64,000 bases of DNA, taken from Turnera subulata. Taxonomy: Eukaryota; Streptophyta; Magnoliopsida; Malpighiales; Passifloraceae. A program made the position numbers and the translations under genes. The DNA lies in contig JAKUCV010002770.1 of NCBI GenBank assembly GCA_028386065.3, positions 112,104 through 176,103 on the forward strand, given 5' to 3'. The notes beneath the pieces were generated by a model. It was not told where the DNA came from and ran no database searches. It was given only the letters and a program-made list of their open reading frames with translations. Each line of letters starts with the position of its first letter. Within the stretch, counting starts at the first letter, position 1. This document shows positions 34,301 through 45,329 of this stretch, piece after piece.

Positions 34301-37300
34301 CCCATCAGTAAGAGTAAGTTTGGTCTTAAGGGAAATAGGTGTTTTCACTGGTTTACATGAAGTCATTCCAGCCCGGAGAAGCAAATCAGATGTGTACTTG
34401 CATTGAGAAAGATGTAGACCGCGAGGAGTGGAACTGGCCTCAATGCCCAAGAAATAACTTAAAGGGCCTAAATCTGTCATAGCAAATTCGGATTGTAACT
34501 GACAATTGAGGTGCTGAACAGCATCATTACAATTTCCTGTGATCAAAATATCATCTACATATAGCAAGAGAATGAGATGAGTACAACCAGTACGAAACAC
34601 AAACATAGAAGAGTCAGCCTTGCTAGAATGAAAACTAATACGAAGTAGAAATTCAGCAAACCGCTTGTACCAAGCCCGAGGAGCTTGTTTAAGACCATAG
34701 AGAGCACGAAGAAGTCGACATACATGATGAGGATATTCAGGATGTTGAAAACCAGTAGGTTGTTTCATGTAGACTTTCTCAGAAATGGAACCATGCAGGA
34801 AGGCATTTTTAACATCAAGTTTACGGATAGGCCAAGAGAACGAGGTAGCCAAGCTAAGAACAGTACGAACTGTAGTAGGCTTGACAACTGGACTGAATGT
34901 TTTAGTATAGTCAATGCCACATTTTTGTTTGAACCCCTGTGCTACAAGGCGTGCCTTGTAGCGTGCAATAGAACCATCCGCATTATACTTGATGCGATAT
35001 ATCCATTTACAACCGACGACATTTTGTTGTGATGGCAGAGGAACAAGCTCCCATGTGTGATTTTGCAACAAAGCATTGTGCTCATCACTCATGGCGGCCC
35101 TCCAACTTGGGAAACGTGAAGCTTAGGTATATGTTTGGGGTTCGACAGTAGGAGATATATGGGGAGGTGTGTGGGTGGGGGTTGTGAGAGAGGCAGTGAG
35201 GTTGAGTCTATCAACTGGTTTAGTGGTTCCTAACATAGCTCTAGTAATCATGCCTGTGGGAGCTGGAGGAGGTAGTGGGGAGGGTGAAGGAGAAGATATC
35301 AATGGAGGTGAAGTAGGAGTGGGGATGGAGAGGGATTGGGTGTTGATAGATAAAGGCGTAGGTACCTGTGGTGGGGATGGCAAAAAATTTGGAATAATAA
35401 TGGCAGGATTGACAAAGTCACCTAAGGCAAAAGTAGGCATAGAAGCAGAAGATGACGCAGTGGAAGACTCTTGTTTTGCTGGAAAAATGTGCTCATAAAA
35501 AGTGACATGACGAGAAAGAATGACACGACCGGTGGAATAATCTAGACACCAGAAGCCCTTGTATCCATTTGAAAGCCTAAGAAAATGCAAGGTGTAGTAC
35601 ATGGAGACAATTTGTGAGGAGCTGTAGACGAGAGGTTAGGAAAACAAAGATAATCAAAGACACGAAGAGAGTTATAAGAGGGAGTGGTGCCATGCAATAA
35701 GGTATAAGGAATAGAAAAGTTTAAATGCACAACTGGAAGTCGATTAATGATGTAAACTACAAAAAATAATGCTTCAACCCAGTATTTAGGCGAAAGACCA
35801 ACATGAAAGAGTAAAGAACGTGTGACATCAATTAAGTGGCGATGCTTGCGCTCTGCAGAACCATTTTGTTGTAGGGTGTGAGGACATGAAACCCGACGAA
35901 TTATCCCAGATTGTAAAAAATAATTTTTAAATGCATTATTAATAAATTCACCACCCCCATCAGATTGAAAAATCATGATAGTGGTGTTAAATTGATTGTG
36001 TGCCAATGCAACAAGGATAAGAAAATGCTGAAAAACTTCATGCTTGTCTTTCATAGGAAAAATCCATGAAATTTTGGAATAATCATCAAGAAACAAGACA
36101 TAATAGCGATAACCAGTATGTGACGGCACAGGAGATTGCCAAACATCACTATAAATTAATCCAAATGGTTCTATAGACTGAGATTGCGAAAGAGAAAATG
36201 AAAGTTTATGATTTTCACCAAGTTCACAAGCATTGCAAAAGTCTAAATCATGAGTCCAATAATTGCTGTGAATAAAATTGTTGCGAAATAAAAATGAAAG
36301 AACTTTATTGTTGGCATGTGCAAGACGTTGATGCCAAGGTTGTGTAGAGGACAAAGACATTGTGAAGGCAGACTGGACGGAAGACCCAACAAAGGCAGCA
36401 CTAGCAGGAATAGGATAGAGCGGACCATCAATAATGGAGTGAAAAAGTGTTGTCTGTGTCGTCGGATCCTTCAAGGAAAAACTATTATTAGTGAACTCAA
36501 CAAGACAATGGTTTTCATGACATAATTGACGGATAGACAATAGATTTTTACTAAGACTAGGAACATAAAAAACTTTACGTAAATGAAAGACTCGAGTAGG
36601 AGTAACAAGTTGTGAGGTACCAACTACTGCAATGGAAAGGAGAGTGCCATCCCCAACACTAATTTTGTCAGGACCATGATAAGGGGTAGAAGTAAGTAGC
36701 ATACCAGGATTATGTGTCATGTGGACGGAAGCACCTGTATCAGGGTACCACACGTTATCCCGAATTTGGAGAGCAGAGAGAGATTGTTGCATAATACTAG
36801 GGCAAGAACGAGCCACATGACCAAGAGCTCCACAATATTGGCAAAGCAAAGTAGGAGGAGAGGGTGCCGATCCCAAAATACCAGAAGAATTATATGATGC
36901 ATTATAAGACCGAGAAGAGAAATCAGAACGAGGCATATAACCACCACGGAAATAGAAATTAGAACCACCACGCCTACCTTGACCACGTCCACGGCCACGA
37001 TAATGGGATCGAGTAGAGTTGTTGCGATCCCTGACGAAGTAGCTACTAAGGCAAAATCAGAGGCTGCCAAAATAGTGGAAGAGGATGCAGCAGAAGTAGT
37101 GACAGGAGCAGTAACCAAGGCCGTGGCAGGAGAACTAGACAATGGCACAGAAGTGGTCCGTTGTTGCACATGAGAATCAAATCCCAACAACAAGGAGCGC
37201 ACATGAGTGAAAGATGGTAATGGAGTTTGTGCAAGAAGGGGATTAACAATACTGTCATATTCTACAGGAAGGCCATTAAGGACTTGAAGGACAAGCATCG

Positions 37301-39907
37301 GTTCAGAAGGATCAGCACCAATAGCACGGAGAGAATCCCGCAAGGTTTTGGCCTCTGTAAGAAAAGCATGCATCGTCTGTGTGTGCTTTGTTAAATTTTG
37401 AAATCGGAGCTTAAGTTGATTTTGATTAGCTGAAGCATCATCAACATACAGGCTATGAATGGAATCCCAAATAACTTTTGCAGTAGAATTACCATCAGAG
37501 TCGTACACATGAGTTAAAACTTCGGTAGAAATAGTGGAATAAAGCCATGTGAGAACAATATTATCAGCTTGAAACCATTGAGTATACTTTGGATTTGGTA
37601 GACCAGAGAGATCAGTAGCAGCAGGGCAAGGGTCTTCACCAGTTTTGTGCCCATCAAGTTGATGTGCCCGAAGTGCACTCAGTGTTAGCGAGTAAAGCGC
37701 TGAGAGTAGCCTGCAAATCAGGGAGAAAACAAGCGAGGCCCAAGTGAGATCCATACTTGTGGGCTTGGACACCACAAAGTAACCCAAAACCTTAAGGCAT
37801 TGGGTACATGGGTCCATTCCACTTATATTTTACTCACTTGGTCTCTTTCTATCGGATGTGGGACAATTACTCATTACTTGAACACCCAACAATCTCTCCC
37901 TTAAGTGTGAGTTTCTTCCACATCGGGCTTAGGCATACTCCCCCTACAACGGAAGCATCTTCTACGACATCCTCAAGAGCCCTCTCTACAACACCAAGCC
38001 CGCGTTCAAAGGAGCACGAGCCTGCCAATCTTTTAGGTTTTCAAGAGTCACGCCTTACAACTCCACGCCTGGGCCTAAATCCACGTGGGGGCAGCAACGA
38101 CAGGGCAAACCATTTCGCGTATCAATATCGATCACAGCCGAACCTTCGGCTCCCTTACCACTTGTTAGCAAGTAAAGCGCCGAGAGTAGCCCGCAAATCG
38201 GGGAGGAAACAAGCGAGGCCCAAGTGAGATCCATACTCGTGGGCTTGGAAACCACAAAGTAACCCAAAACCTTAAGGCATTGGATACATGGGTCCATTCC
38301 ACTTATATTTTACTCACTTGGTCTCTTTCTATCCGATGTGGGACAATTACTCATACTTAAACACCCAACACTCAGAAAGATACTTTTCTATAGAGGATAA
38401 TTTGTGAGATCAAGTTGGATTTTAACAATACGGTGGATATCAGAAACATTAGCTGTGGGAGAAAAAGTAGGGGAAGATATAGAGCCGATGGGGGAAGAAG
38501 TAGAGGAGCCAACAGTGGTGTTGGTGGTGGTAGGTGGTGTGAGAGAGTCGGTAGACATGAAGAAAAGAAAAGAGGCAGGTTTTGCAAAAGAAAATTGGAG
38601 AAGCAAACCCTAATGCTCCGCTACCATAAAGAAGGTAATGAATGAGAATAATTCTTGCTGTATATATTATGCCGTGAGTTACAGAGTTTATATAGAATAC
38701 AATTGACTTGTCCTACAAGTACAGAATTACGTGGTAATAGAAAATATGGTAAGTTGATTTGAAATCGTAATGGTCTCTTAATCCTATCTAGAGCGGAGAT
38801 GCCCCAAGAGAAACTTTAACACTCTGGTTTTTGCATGAGGCGATCTCCTCTCATCTTTTGATTCAGTGCTAATCATTAGTTAAGAGGTTGAATGTAATTT
38901 ATCAGCTGTGCCGTGGCGGCCAGACTTTGTACATTTTACCATTTTTGATTAATTAATAAGATCATCGTTTAGCATAAAAAAAAATGAGTTGCTTACTAAG
39001 GACGTACTGGCTCTAGCAAAACATCTTACTTGGGCAATGATGGTATTGGAGTTTCCAAGATATATAATGCAAGATCTCTCCTTCCAGCTACCTTTGACCT
39101 TGAAATCTGGGACTTCCTGTGCCGTGTTAGCAGCCAGGAACACATCTAATTCAGTCTTGAATTGGAGGAATGATGACTTCTTGGCCGTGAAAAGCAATTC
39201 TGTACTCTCTTCCCTGAAAACCTCCCACCTCCTATGCATAGTCATCATCTAATAGAAAACAATGATCGCATGTTTAGCCATTTCATCAACACTAGAAATG
39301 AGTGAAGACCCGATTACCAAATAAGAGTCTGCAAAACAATAATTTAGGATAGGCAAAGAACACATACTAAAACTCACTATCCAATTTGTGTGTTTTATTT
39401 GAAAAGATACTAAAAGTACATACTAAAAAAAGGTTAAAGAGGTATTTAAAATTGCCATATTTAGCAAGAACTATAGTATTTACTTCTTCCCGTTTCTCTT
39501 TATTCCTAAAAAAGGAAGAGCCATTAATATTATTTGAATGTCCAGTAAGTTGCAGATCTAACTAACAGCATAAAAGGAAAAAAAAAAAAAGAAATAACAG
39601 AAAAAGGTTAAATAAAAGGATGATGGATCACCTTCTGACGGAGGGAGACTAGTGTGTTACCAGCAGCGTCTTGGAGGAAACGACGATCATGAAGGCTGAG
39701 GAGCTTACTCTTAACCTGGAAAATGAGGGTGCCATTAATGTCGGTGACCTTGAAGTCGTTTTCTCCGAGGCTCAAGACCTTGGATTTAACGGCGAGGTCA
39801 ACCGGATACTGGGCCAAGAACTGCTGCCCGATCACCACCACTGGCCTCTCCAGTGGAGTGTTACTCGCAATCGCCGGGATCGGGTTCGCCGGAAGTTGTG
39901 CAGCCAT
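25330..39907 (-). CDS. LURP-one-related (LOR) protein A, intron 2 enlarged by 13.4 kb
   Basis: Exon 1 39907-39632, exon 2 39248-39030 and exon 3 25476-25330 join in phase 0 to 213 residues ending in TAG. The product is a LOR-family protein: a Tubby C-terminal-like beta barrel around a hydrophobic helix. Family marks are QFLAQYPVDLAVKSK, NDFKVTDINGTLIFQVK, the exon-2 start MTMHRRWEVF, GSWKERSCIIYLGNSNTIIAQ, and the helix in exon 3 (VTVYPNVDYAFVVALVVLLDE). Arabidopsis LURP1 is needed for basal defence against an oomycete; most LOR proteins have no known role. Intron 2 is 13553 bp, against about 115 bp in LOR-B and 100 bp in LOR-C. The coding sequence shows no stop or frameshift, so the gene may still work if the intron is removed correctly. 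A MULE sits next to its promoter. Confidence 0.88.
25621..25733 (-). mobile_element. 113-bp insert with 12-bp target duplication
   Basis: agagtacttcat occurs at 25609-25620 and 25734-25745, flanking a segment that begins with a T run on the plus strand. This is the signature of a short, A-tailed (minus-strand) SINE or a very truncated LINE. The family is not recognised. Confidence 0.65.
25746..26782. other. Mixed transposon remnants
   Basis: No intact gene. About 26060-26560 looks like part of an LTR (a tctatataagg TATA-like box at about 26339, then a C/A-rich leader). About 26530-26690 gives a weak RNase-H-like plus-strand reading (ANMALAAKA, LLQALDI). At 26690-26765 lies a short copy of the LOR 3' flank next to its own partial inverted copy. 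Boundaries are unclear. Confidence 0.35.
26783..28470 (+). pseudogene. LINE ORF1 (RNA-binding protein) remnant
   Basis: A proline/His-rich leader (about 26850-27330) precedes an RRM-like segment (GNRFAFVRFKNNIDIHRLLQ, then YVEVNGTALVVSISRGRE, about 27405-27550). After a stop, a DUF4283-like segment follows (NWLQNCIVGVLKN, then FVDVGLKDIDIIPIGG, about 27720-28050). This is the usual make-up of plant L1 ORF1 proteins, which coat the LINE RNA. The frame is broken repeatedly. Confidence 0.7.
29483..29950 (-). mobile_element. Solo LTR inside the LINE endonuclease
   Basis: 468 bp with ends TGACATTA and GACATATCA. The flanks cctgg and gctgg agree at four of five bases, and the LINE reading resumes on the other side. 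On the minus strand it has TATAAATA (about 29706-29699) followed downstream by AATAAA (about 29559-29554), the order expected in an LTR. No internal region or second LTR is present. Confidence 0.75.
31052..31133. repeat. 41-bp tandem duplication in the LINE RT region
   Basis: Two identical 41-bp units (31052-31092 and 31093-31133), each from AACTGGAGAA to AAGGCGGTT. Since 41 is not a multiple of three, the duplication alone shifts the reading frame. Confidence 0.95.
33609..38558 (-). pseudogene. gag-pol polyprotein of copia element 1, broken
   Basis: Gag starts at 38558 (MSTDSLTPPTTTN). After NYPL a TAG stands where copia gag normally has Trp, and soon afterwards the TRIM interrupts it. Gag resumes at 37677 in the same frame. 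A frameshift near 37035 precedes the zinc knuckle CQYCGALGHVARSC (about 36850). Protease has WYPDTGASVHMTHN. Integrase has HQRLAHA, the D,D,E motifs (LIYSDVW, FQSDGGGEF, QQNGSAERKHRH) and PKYWVEALF. A frameshift lies near 35565 and a TAA at 35125. Reverse transcriptase (WIYRIKYNADGSIARYKARL, LDVKNAFLHG, LLYVDDILITG) runs 35092-34150. RNase H (YTDADWACCLDTRRSISGY, SSAEAEYRALA, YCDNLSTTYMA) ends near 33650. It cannot make a working polyprotein. Confidence 0.93.
37683..38370 (-). mobile_element. TRIM copy 2, inside copia gag
   Basis: 688 bp with perfect 5-bp target duplication ctcag (37678-37682 and 38371-38375). Terminal direct repeats are 37683-37891 and 38163-38370 (about 208 bp), TG..CA. On the minus strand the LTR opens TGTTGGGTGTT and contains GTCCCACATC(G/C)GATAG. 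The LTR is followed by AGTGGTAAGGGAGCC, a tRNA-Met-type primer-binding sequence. The internal 270 bp has no ORF of note. Copia gag reads in frame on both sides, which proves it is an insertion. Confidence 0.93.
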
Positions 39908-40016
39908 TGCTAGTGAGAGCCAATTACCAAAAAAAAAAACACAAGAACACTAATAAATTCTTTAATTTGGCGTAAATCTTTTTGAGGACTGGGTTGTGTA
40001 TAATAATATTATTGTT

Positions 40017-40026
40017 CCTATATATC
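40017..40026 (-). promoter_or_regulatory. Putative TATA box of LOR-A
   Basis: GATATATAGG on the minus strand, about 110 bp upstream of the LOR-A ATG. The same sequence at the same place in LOR-B (47994-47985) supports it. The MULE begins 8 bp further upstream, so the original distal promoter has been displaced. Confidence 0.5.
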
Positions 40027-40033
40027 TTTCTTC

Positions 40034-40173
40034 GGGTTAATTACGTTTGGACCCCCTGAATTCACGTTTATTTTTCGAGAACCACTCGAACTTTTTTTTT
40101 CATCAAATCACCACCTGAACTCTCAATTTCGTTCCAATTAGTGCTTCCGTCCATTGGCACAAGGTTGCCGTCA
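40034..40173 (+). repeat. Left terminal inverted repeat of the MULE
   Basis: 140 bp, base for base the reverse complement of the right repeat, including a run of nine T. Terminal repeats of MULEs carry transposase-binding and often promoter sequences; here it faces the LOR-A gene. Confidence 0.95.
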
Positions 40174-41324
40174 GTTACCGAAACGGAAGTCACGGATTCG
40201 AGACACGTGTCTTAATCGTCGTCGCCCATTTGAATTTCGTGAACTGTGCAACCAACCTAACTTACCCATTACTCCACCGGCTCTCTCACAGTTTGAAATA
40301 GAAAGCAACCACACATCCTTTCATCTTCTTCTTCTTCTTCGCTTCGCTATGGTTCACCATGGAAGCTCTGAGTAACCTCCATTAAAACAAACACACAGAA
40401 CGGGTTGAAGGGTAGGAGGAGACGATCGCGTGGCTGGACGTCTCGTCTGGCCGGGCGAGGTTAGTTCAAAGTCTCGTAGGGAAAGCAAGACACGATCGAC
40501 GGACCTGGTAGCCAAAGGGAGACTCCTTGAAGTCAAACACCAAGGTCAGGGGTTTGGCTTTTCTCCATTCTGCTCCTCAGTTGTTGCGTTCGTTTAGTTA
40601 AGAACAGTGATTTCTTTTAGGGTTTTTTGACTTACAAAGGGCGTTTAGTGTGTGTATGGTATAGGGTTGCATGCATAACACGATATTGGTTGTTAAAGGA
40701 AGTGTTAAGTTTGTGGATGCTGAATTTTGAAAAAAAATTGGAGTTAATCCCTTTTCTTCTTCTTAAACAGATTGTGAGCAAAAACCGAGGAGACTTTAAA
40801 GGTTGTGGGGGTGATTGCATCACTGAGCGATTTGAGTCACAGAAGCAATAGAGGTAAGCATTCCACCTGTGTATAAGTCTTCTTTATTGTACTGCATGAA
40901 CCTTGGCCGATGTTATGATTGAAATATGATGGTATCTTTGAATTATATGTCCATATCTTCCATGAGATAATACCTCATACCGTGTTAGGGTTTACAATAG
41001 TGTACTTGTGTGTGGTTGGTTGATGATGGTTGGTTTTATGTGCATTTTGTTGGTGATTGGAGTTGGCAGAATTGCGACTGTTCTTTTGTGTTGGTTACTT
41101 GATGATACTTGTGTTCATTCTATTGGTGTTTAAGGTTTAAGGTTGTTAGAATTGTTCCTGTATGCTTGTGTGGTTTGTTGATGATGCTTCTGTGAGTTTG
41201 TTGTTGGTTAAGGTTGTTACAATTATGCCTATACTTATGTAAGGTTATTTTGTTGGTCTGTGCTGATGTTGGTGTTTGTATTACTCTGTTGTTAACATTG
41301 TTGTCATGTTTGTGTTATGTTAGG

Positions 41325-44300
41325 ATGATAGTACTGTGGACATTGCATTTTGGTGGGGTATGGCATCATAACACTGTGGAGAAAGAGTATGTTGGTGGGT
41401 TATCCATCCAGGGTGAGGTTGGGGCTGACTATGTCTCTCTAGTTGATTGGGAGCGCCTGATGAATAAATACAAGTATTTCACACCATTTGAGTGGTTTTA
41501 CAAGCTTGAAGAGGAAATGATGCAAGAGTTGAAGCCTATAAGGGATGAAAGGCATCTGCTTGAAGTGGTGGATGACATGGAGCAGAGAGGGATAGATTCT
41601 ATTCATGTTTTTGTGAAGCATGAGTGGAATGATGTAGAGTTGATTGAGGATGAAGTTGATAATGAGGCATTGGCTGATGGTGAAGAAGAAAATGATGATG
41701 AAGGAGCAAATAATGATGGAGAGGAAGCTGTGTTTGATGAGGATGATGAGGATGAGGATTATATGCCTTCTGAGGGGTCTGACTTTGAAGAAACAGATGA
41801 GGATGATATAGATTTTGATGATCTATATGAAGATGTCTTCCAGCCAATTCATGTGCATGAAGCAATTGGATTCAAGAAGAAGCGTAGGCATACAACTGTG
41901 GGAGGAAGCTCATCTCAGGGTGCTACACATTGCATGAACCTGGAACTAGAAGAGGTTGAATATGATAGTGACAGATTAGGAAGTCCACTTGCCTCAGATG
42001 ATGAAGCCGGAGACAAGTTTGCAGAATTTGATGAAGTTACTGACATGAATGAAGCTATTGAATTTGAGGTAGGAATGAAGTTCAAGAACTTCAAGGTGTT
42101 TAGGGAAGCCTTGAAGGAATACTCACTACAATGTGGACGTGACTTCAAATTTATTCAGAATGACAAAGATCGAATTACTGCAAAATGCCACAAGAACTGC
42201 CCATGGAGGATTCATAGCTCTCTTGGGCCTGAGAAGGACTGCTGGATGGTGAAGAGGTATAGGGGGCCACACTCTTGTGGCAGATCATTTGAGCACAGAA
42301 AAGCAACTGCCAAATGGATTGCTGCTAAGTATATTGAAGATGTCAGAGACAACCCCAGCATTGATCCAACAGTTCTTGAAGGCCGACTTAGAAGAGAGCA
42401 CCAACTTATTGTCAAATCAGGAAAATGTTACAGAGCAAAGGTACTTGCCCTGAAGCAGATTGAAGGTAATGAGCTGGAGCAATATGCCAACCTACGCAAC
42501 TACTGTGCTGCCCTGTTGAAGTACAATCCAGGGAGCAGTGTGAAGATGGATTCAGAAAATGGAGTGTTCCAGAGGCTGTATGTATGCTTAAGGGCATGCA
42601 AGATGGGCTTCAAGGCAGGATGCAGGCCTTTTATAGGCATTGATGGTTGCCATTTGAAAGGTGCATACAAGGGGCAACAACTACTAGCTGCTGTTGGGAA
42701 GGATGCCAATGACAACATTTATCCGATTGCATGGGCTGTGGTTGAGTCAGAATGCAAGGATTCATGGGCGTGGTTTCTGGACCTGCTATTTGAAGATATT
42801 GGTTCACCTCAAGAAAATAGATGGGTGTTTATTTCAGACAGGCAGAAGGTAATCTTAGAAAACAACTCAACTTGTTCAATTCTTAATACTTGTGCATGTC
42901 TGTACTAAGAGTCTTCATACAATGCTAATTTCATTCTTCTTCTCTATTGTTATAGGGTTTGACAAGCTTATTTGACAATGAGCTGAGCTTTGTGGAGCAT
43001 AGATTCTGTCTTAGGCACCTGTGGTGTAATTTCAGAAAGTTGTGGCCATCCAAGACCTTCAAGGACTATTTATGGAATGCCGCCAGAGCCTACACAGAGA
43101 ATAATTTCAATTTCTGGATGGATAAACTGAAGGAGCTTGATGGTGGAGGGAAGGAAGCTCATTCTTGGTTGATGCGAATTGATCTGCGACTCTGGGCAAG
43201 GCATATGATGAGCTCCAGGATAAAGTGTGAATTGCTTCTCAACAACCTGGCCGAGAGCTTCAATGCATTAATTCTGGAGGCAAGGGACAAACCAATCATA
43301 ACTCTGATGGAGAGCATTCGCAGGCTATTAATGCTGAGATTTGTGAAGAAGAAGAAGCTAATCACAGAGCACAAACAGAAGCTTTGTCCAAGGATTATGA
43401 ACAAGCTGGAGAAAGCAAAGAAAGATTCTACTGCCTGCATTGTCATCCCAGGTGGGCATGGACAACAATTTGAAGTGACACATAGTTATGGAGCCAAGAC
43501 TGTATGTGACATCCGGGAGTGGACTTGTACCTGCAAGAAGTGGGATTATACAGGAATCCCTTGTCTGCATGCCTGTGCAGCAATTATGTATGCCAGCCTA
43601 GATCCTGAAGATTTTGTCCATAGCTGCTACACAATGGCCAACTTTGAGCTTTGCTATGCACAAGGTATTGATTCTGTTCCTGGAAAAGAGGATTGGCCAA
43701 AAGCTGCTGGTGACCCTTGTCTACCTCCTCAAGTGATGGAGGACAAGAAGCGTGGAAAGAGACCCATGGCAAGAAAAAGAGAAGATGGAGAAGAAAGAGC
43801 TTCTCATCCATATACAAGCACTAGGCGGGGTACCAAAATTAAATGTCAGAATTGCTTGCAATATGGCCATAACATTGTGACCTGCAAACATCCAAGACAT
43901 CCAGATGCAAAACCACGCAAAGAGCGACCTGGTAAGAGGAAGAGAGGTGACGGAGGTGAGGGCACATCTTCTGACAATCAACAATGTCCACCCACTGCCA
44001 ATGACCGAAGTGGGATGACTGCACAAGTTCCAGTTAAGTGTTATGAAAGATAACCATATATCCATTTATAATTGATCAGTCAAGAAAAGGACTGCTTGCT
44101 TTATAATCCTTTCCATATATCCATTATGAAATGATTATTGATGAAATTTATTAATTTTGTGCATACACAAATTAATTTCTTTTTCTTCTCTTATCCTAGA
44201 TAACAACAGCACCTAGGAATTCGAACAGGGGCTCTTCAAGTCAACCAGAAAGCAGCTCAATTCAAGCATCAGCTCCTACTAGTACTAGTTCTTCAAGTCA

Positions 44301-44468
44301 ACCAGTTAAGAATCTGTTTCCCTTCCTTATAACTCTGTAGTAGTAGCATTAAGAATACTCATCCAATTTGATTGTGCTATGTAGCTGCCAACTGGGAGGT
44401 CAATGCAGCAACCATCTACGAAGCCCTGGACTCTACACAAGAACTTCCCTGCCTCACAGCTATGGTAA
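41325..44468 (+). CDS. MULE transposase (MuDR/MULE family, DDE-SWIM-zinc knuckle)
   Basis: Exons 41325-42848, 42956-44032, 44200-44304 and 44385-44468 join in phase 0 to 929 residues ending in TAA. From the N-terminus: MIVLWTLHFGGVW type start; acidic stretch (about 103-171); Mutator DNA-binding zinc domain (about 247-305, C and H residues in ITAKCHKNCPWRIHSS); RNase-H-fold catalytic domain with D440 (GIDGCHLKG), D505 (FISDRQKG) and E608 (NLAESFNALI); SWIM finger C699-x-C701-x9-C711-x-H713; CCHC knuckle from C805; Ser-rich tail. It would cut and paste the element by binding the terminal repeats. Two donors are GTTAAG (44033 and 44305), which is uncommon, but the frames join exactly. The start follows an ATGTTAG acceptor-like site, so an upstream leader intron is possible. 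No stop or frameshift is visible. Confidence 0.9.
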
Positions 44469-44897
44469 CCTTAACCCATCAATGGCATGTGTGTCATCTT
44501 TTATATAGCACTTAGGTAGGGCTTGGCATGATATTTTTTGTCTGCCATTTTGATTGATGAGAATCAAACTCCAATGGCTAATTATCTTAAAGATCATGTA
44601 TTTGTTGAGATACATACTCACCTGCCCTTTCCTGTTTTTGGTACTCTTTATGAATTTATATTATGTGTGGTATGTATGGCATTACTGATGGAAGCCATTT
44701 TATATTTCTGGGTTTATGGTCTATGTTTGATGTTTGGTTAATTTGATTGCTTTACATCTTGCGCAATGTCACTTCCCAGTGGTTCAATAACTTTACAGCA
44801 CAATCAATCTTAGAAATTAAGCATGCATTTCATTCCAGAATCACCACTACTGCATCACAAAGGATAATTAGAGCATATTACACTGCCTTTGTCACTT

Positions 44898-45329
44898 TTA
44901 CAACCTACTCATAATTACCATTACTAGAACACAAAGGATTACATTCATTCCAAACATGAGAATCAACACCATCATTCCTATCTTGGCCTGTGTCTTCAGT
45001 TCTGCCATTGCAACAAACAGAGCATGAAACCTTTCCATGCATGCCTCGGTCCCATTAGCACACACTTTCTGCACTTCATCACTATCTTTGCATCCCTTCT
45101 CCTTTATGTTGCCTTCAATCTTCACACAATCACCACCTAATGCCTTGCACCAACCTACGAACCCGCATTGTGGACAGGAGTAGTACAGTTTTTTCGGATT
45201 TCCCAGGGACTCTGAAATCTTCACCTCAGCTCTTCTCTTGCATTTGCATGTGATGTTGTTAAATCTGTGAAAATCGGGCTCTTCCTTCCTCCCATAGCTG
45301 CGTGAACTATTGGTAGAACTTGAGGACAT
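44898..45329 (-). CDS. GRF zinc-finger protein with C-terminal membrane segment (second MULE ORF)
   Basis: 143 residues, intact, transcribed towards the transposase. The N-terminus is Ser-rich (MSSSSTNSSRSYG). Residues about 25-65 form a GRF-type zinc finger (CKCKRRAEVKISES, NPKKLYYSCPQCGFVGWC). A region with helical character leads to a hydrophobic C-terminus (MMVLILMFGMNVILCVLVMV) that looks like one membrane span. Small GRF proteins of this plan are widespread in plants; their role in MULEs is not established. The position inside the terminal repeats shows it travels with the element. It might be an accessory factor or a passenger. Confidence 0.8.
   Translation of the reverse strand: MSSSSTNSSRSYGRKEEPDFHRFNNITCKCKRRAEVKISESLGNPKKLYYSCPQCGFVGWCKALGGDCVKIEGNIKEKGCKDSDEVQKVCANGTEACMERFHALFVAMAELKTQAKIGMMVLILMFGMNVILCVLVMVIMSRL

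Larger units (their letters stand above)
33443..38780 (-). mobile_element. Ty1-copia element 1, interrupted by a TRIM
   Basis: LTRs of 156 bp at 33443-33598 and 38625-38780 differ at about eight positions. The flanks ttcct and atcct agree at four of five. The 5' LTR is followed by GTAGCGGAGC (primer-binding-like, tRNA-Met type), and a purine tract AGAGGGGGAGTA precedes the 3' LTR. LTR ends are not the canonical TG..CA. The order gag, protease, integrase, reverse transcriptase, RNase H is that of Ty1-copia. Without the TRIM it is about 4.6 kb. It is inserted in the 3' part of the plus-strand LINE. Confidence 0.88.
26783..38985 (+). mobile_element. Decayed plus-strand L1-type LINE, interrupted by a solo LTR and a copia element
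   Basis: In order it shows an ORF1 with an RRM-like and a DUF4283-like part, an ORF2 with endonuclease, reverse transcriptase and zf-RVT region, and a 3' tail ending in A9 (38976-38984). The 3' part is split by the copia at 33443-38780: sequence after 38780 continues the LINE to the poly(A). Stops and frame changes are frequent, so it is an old copy. The exact 5' end was not found. Confidence 0.8.
25591..39016. mobile_element. 13.4-kb nested insertion in intron 2 of LOR-A
   Basis: The 15-bp sequence caaaacatcttactt lies at both ends (25576-25590 and 39017-39031). LOR-B has one copy of it at the matching exon-2/intron-2 junction. A T run (25591-25603) directly after the left copy suggests that the first arrival was a minus-strand non-LTR element with an A tail. 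The block now holds a small insert, LTR-like and LINE-like remnants, a plus-strand LINE with a solo LTR, a copia element and a TRIM. Because the duplicated sequence includes the 5' splice site GTAAG, the donor next to exon 2 is preserved. Confidence 0.85.
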
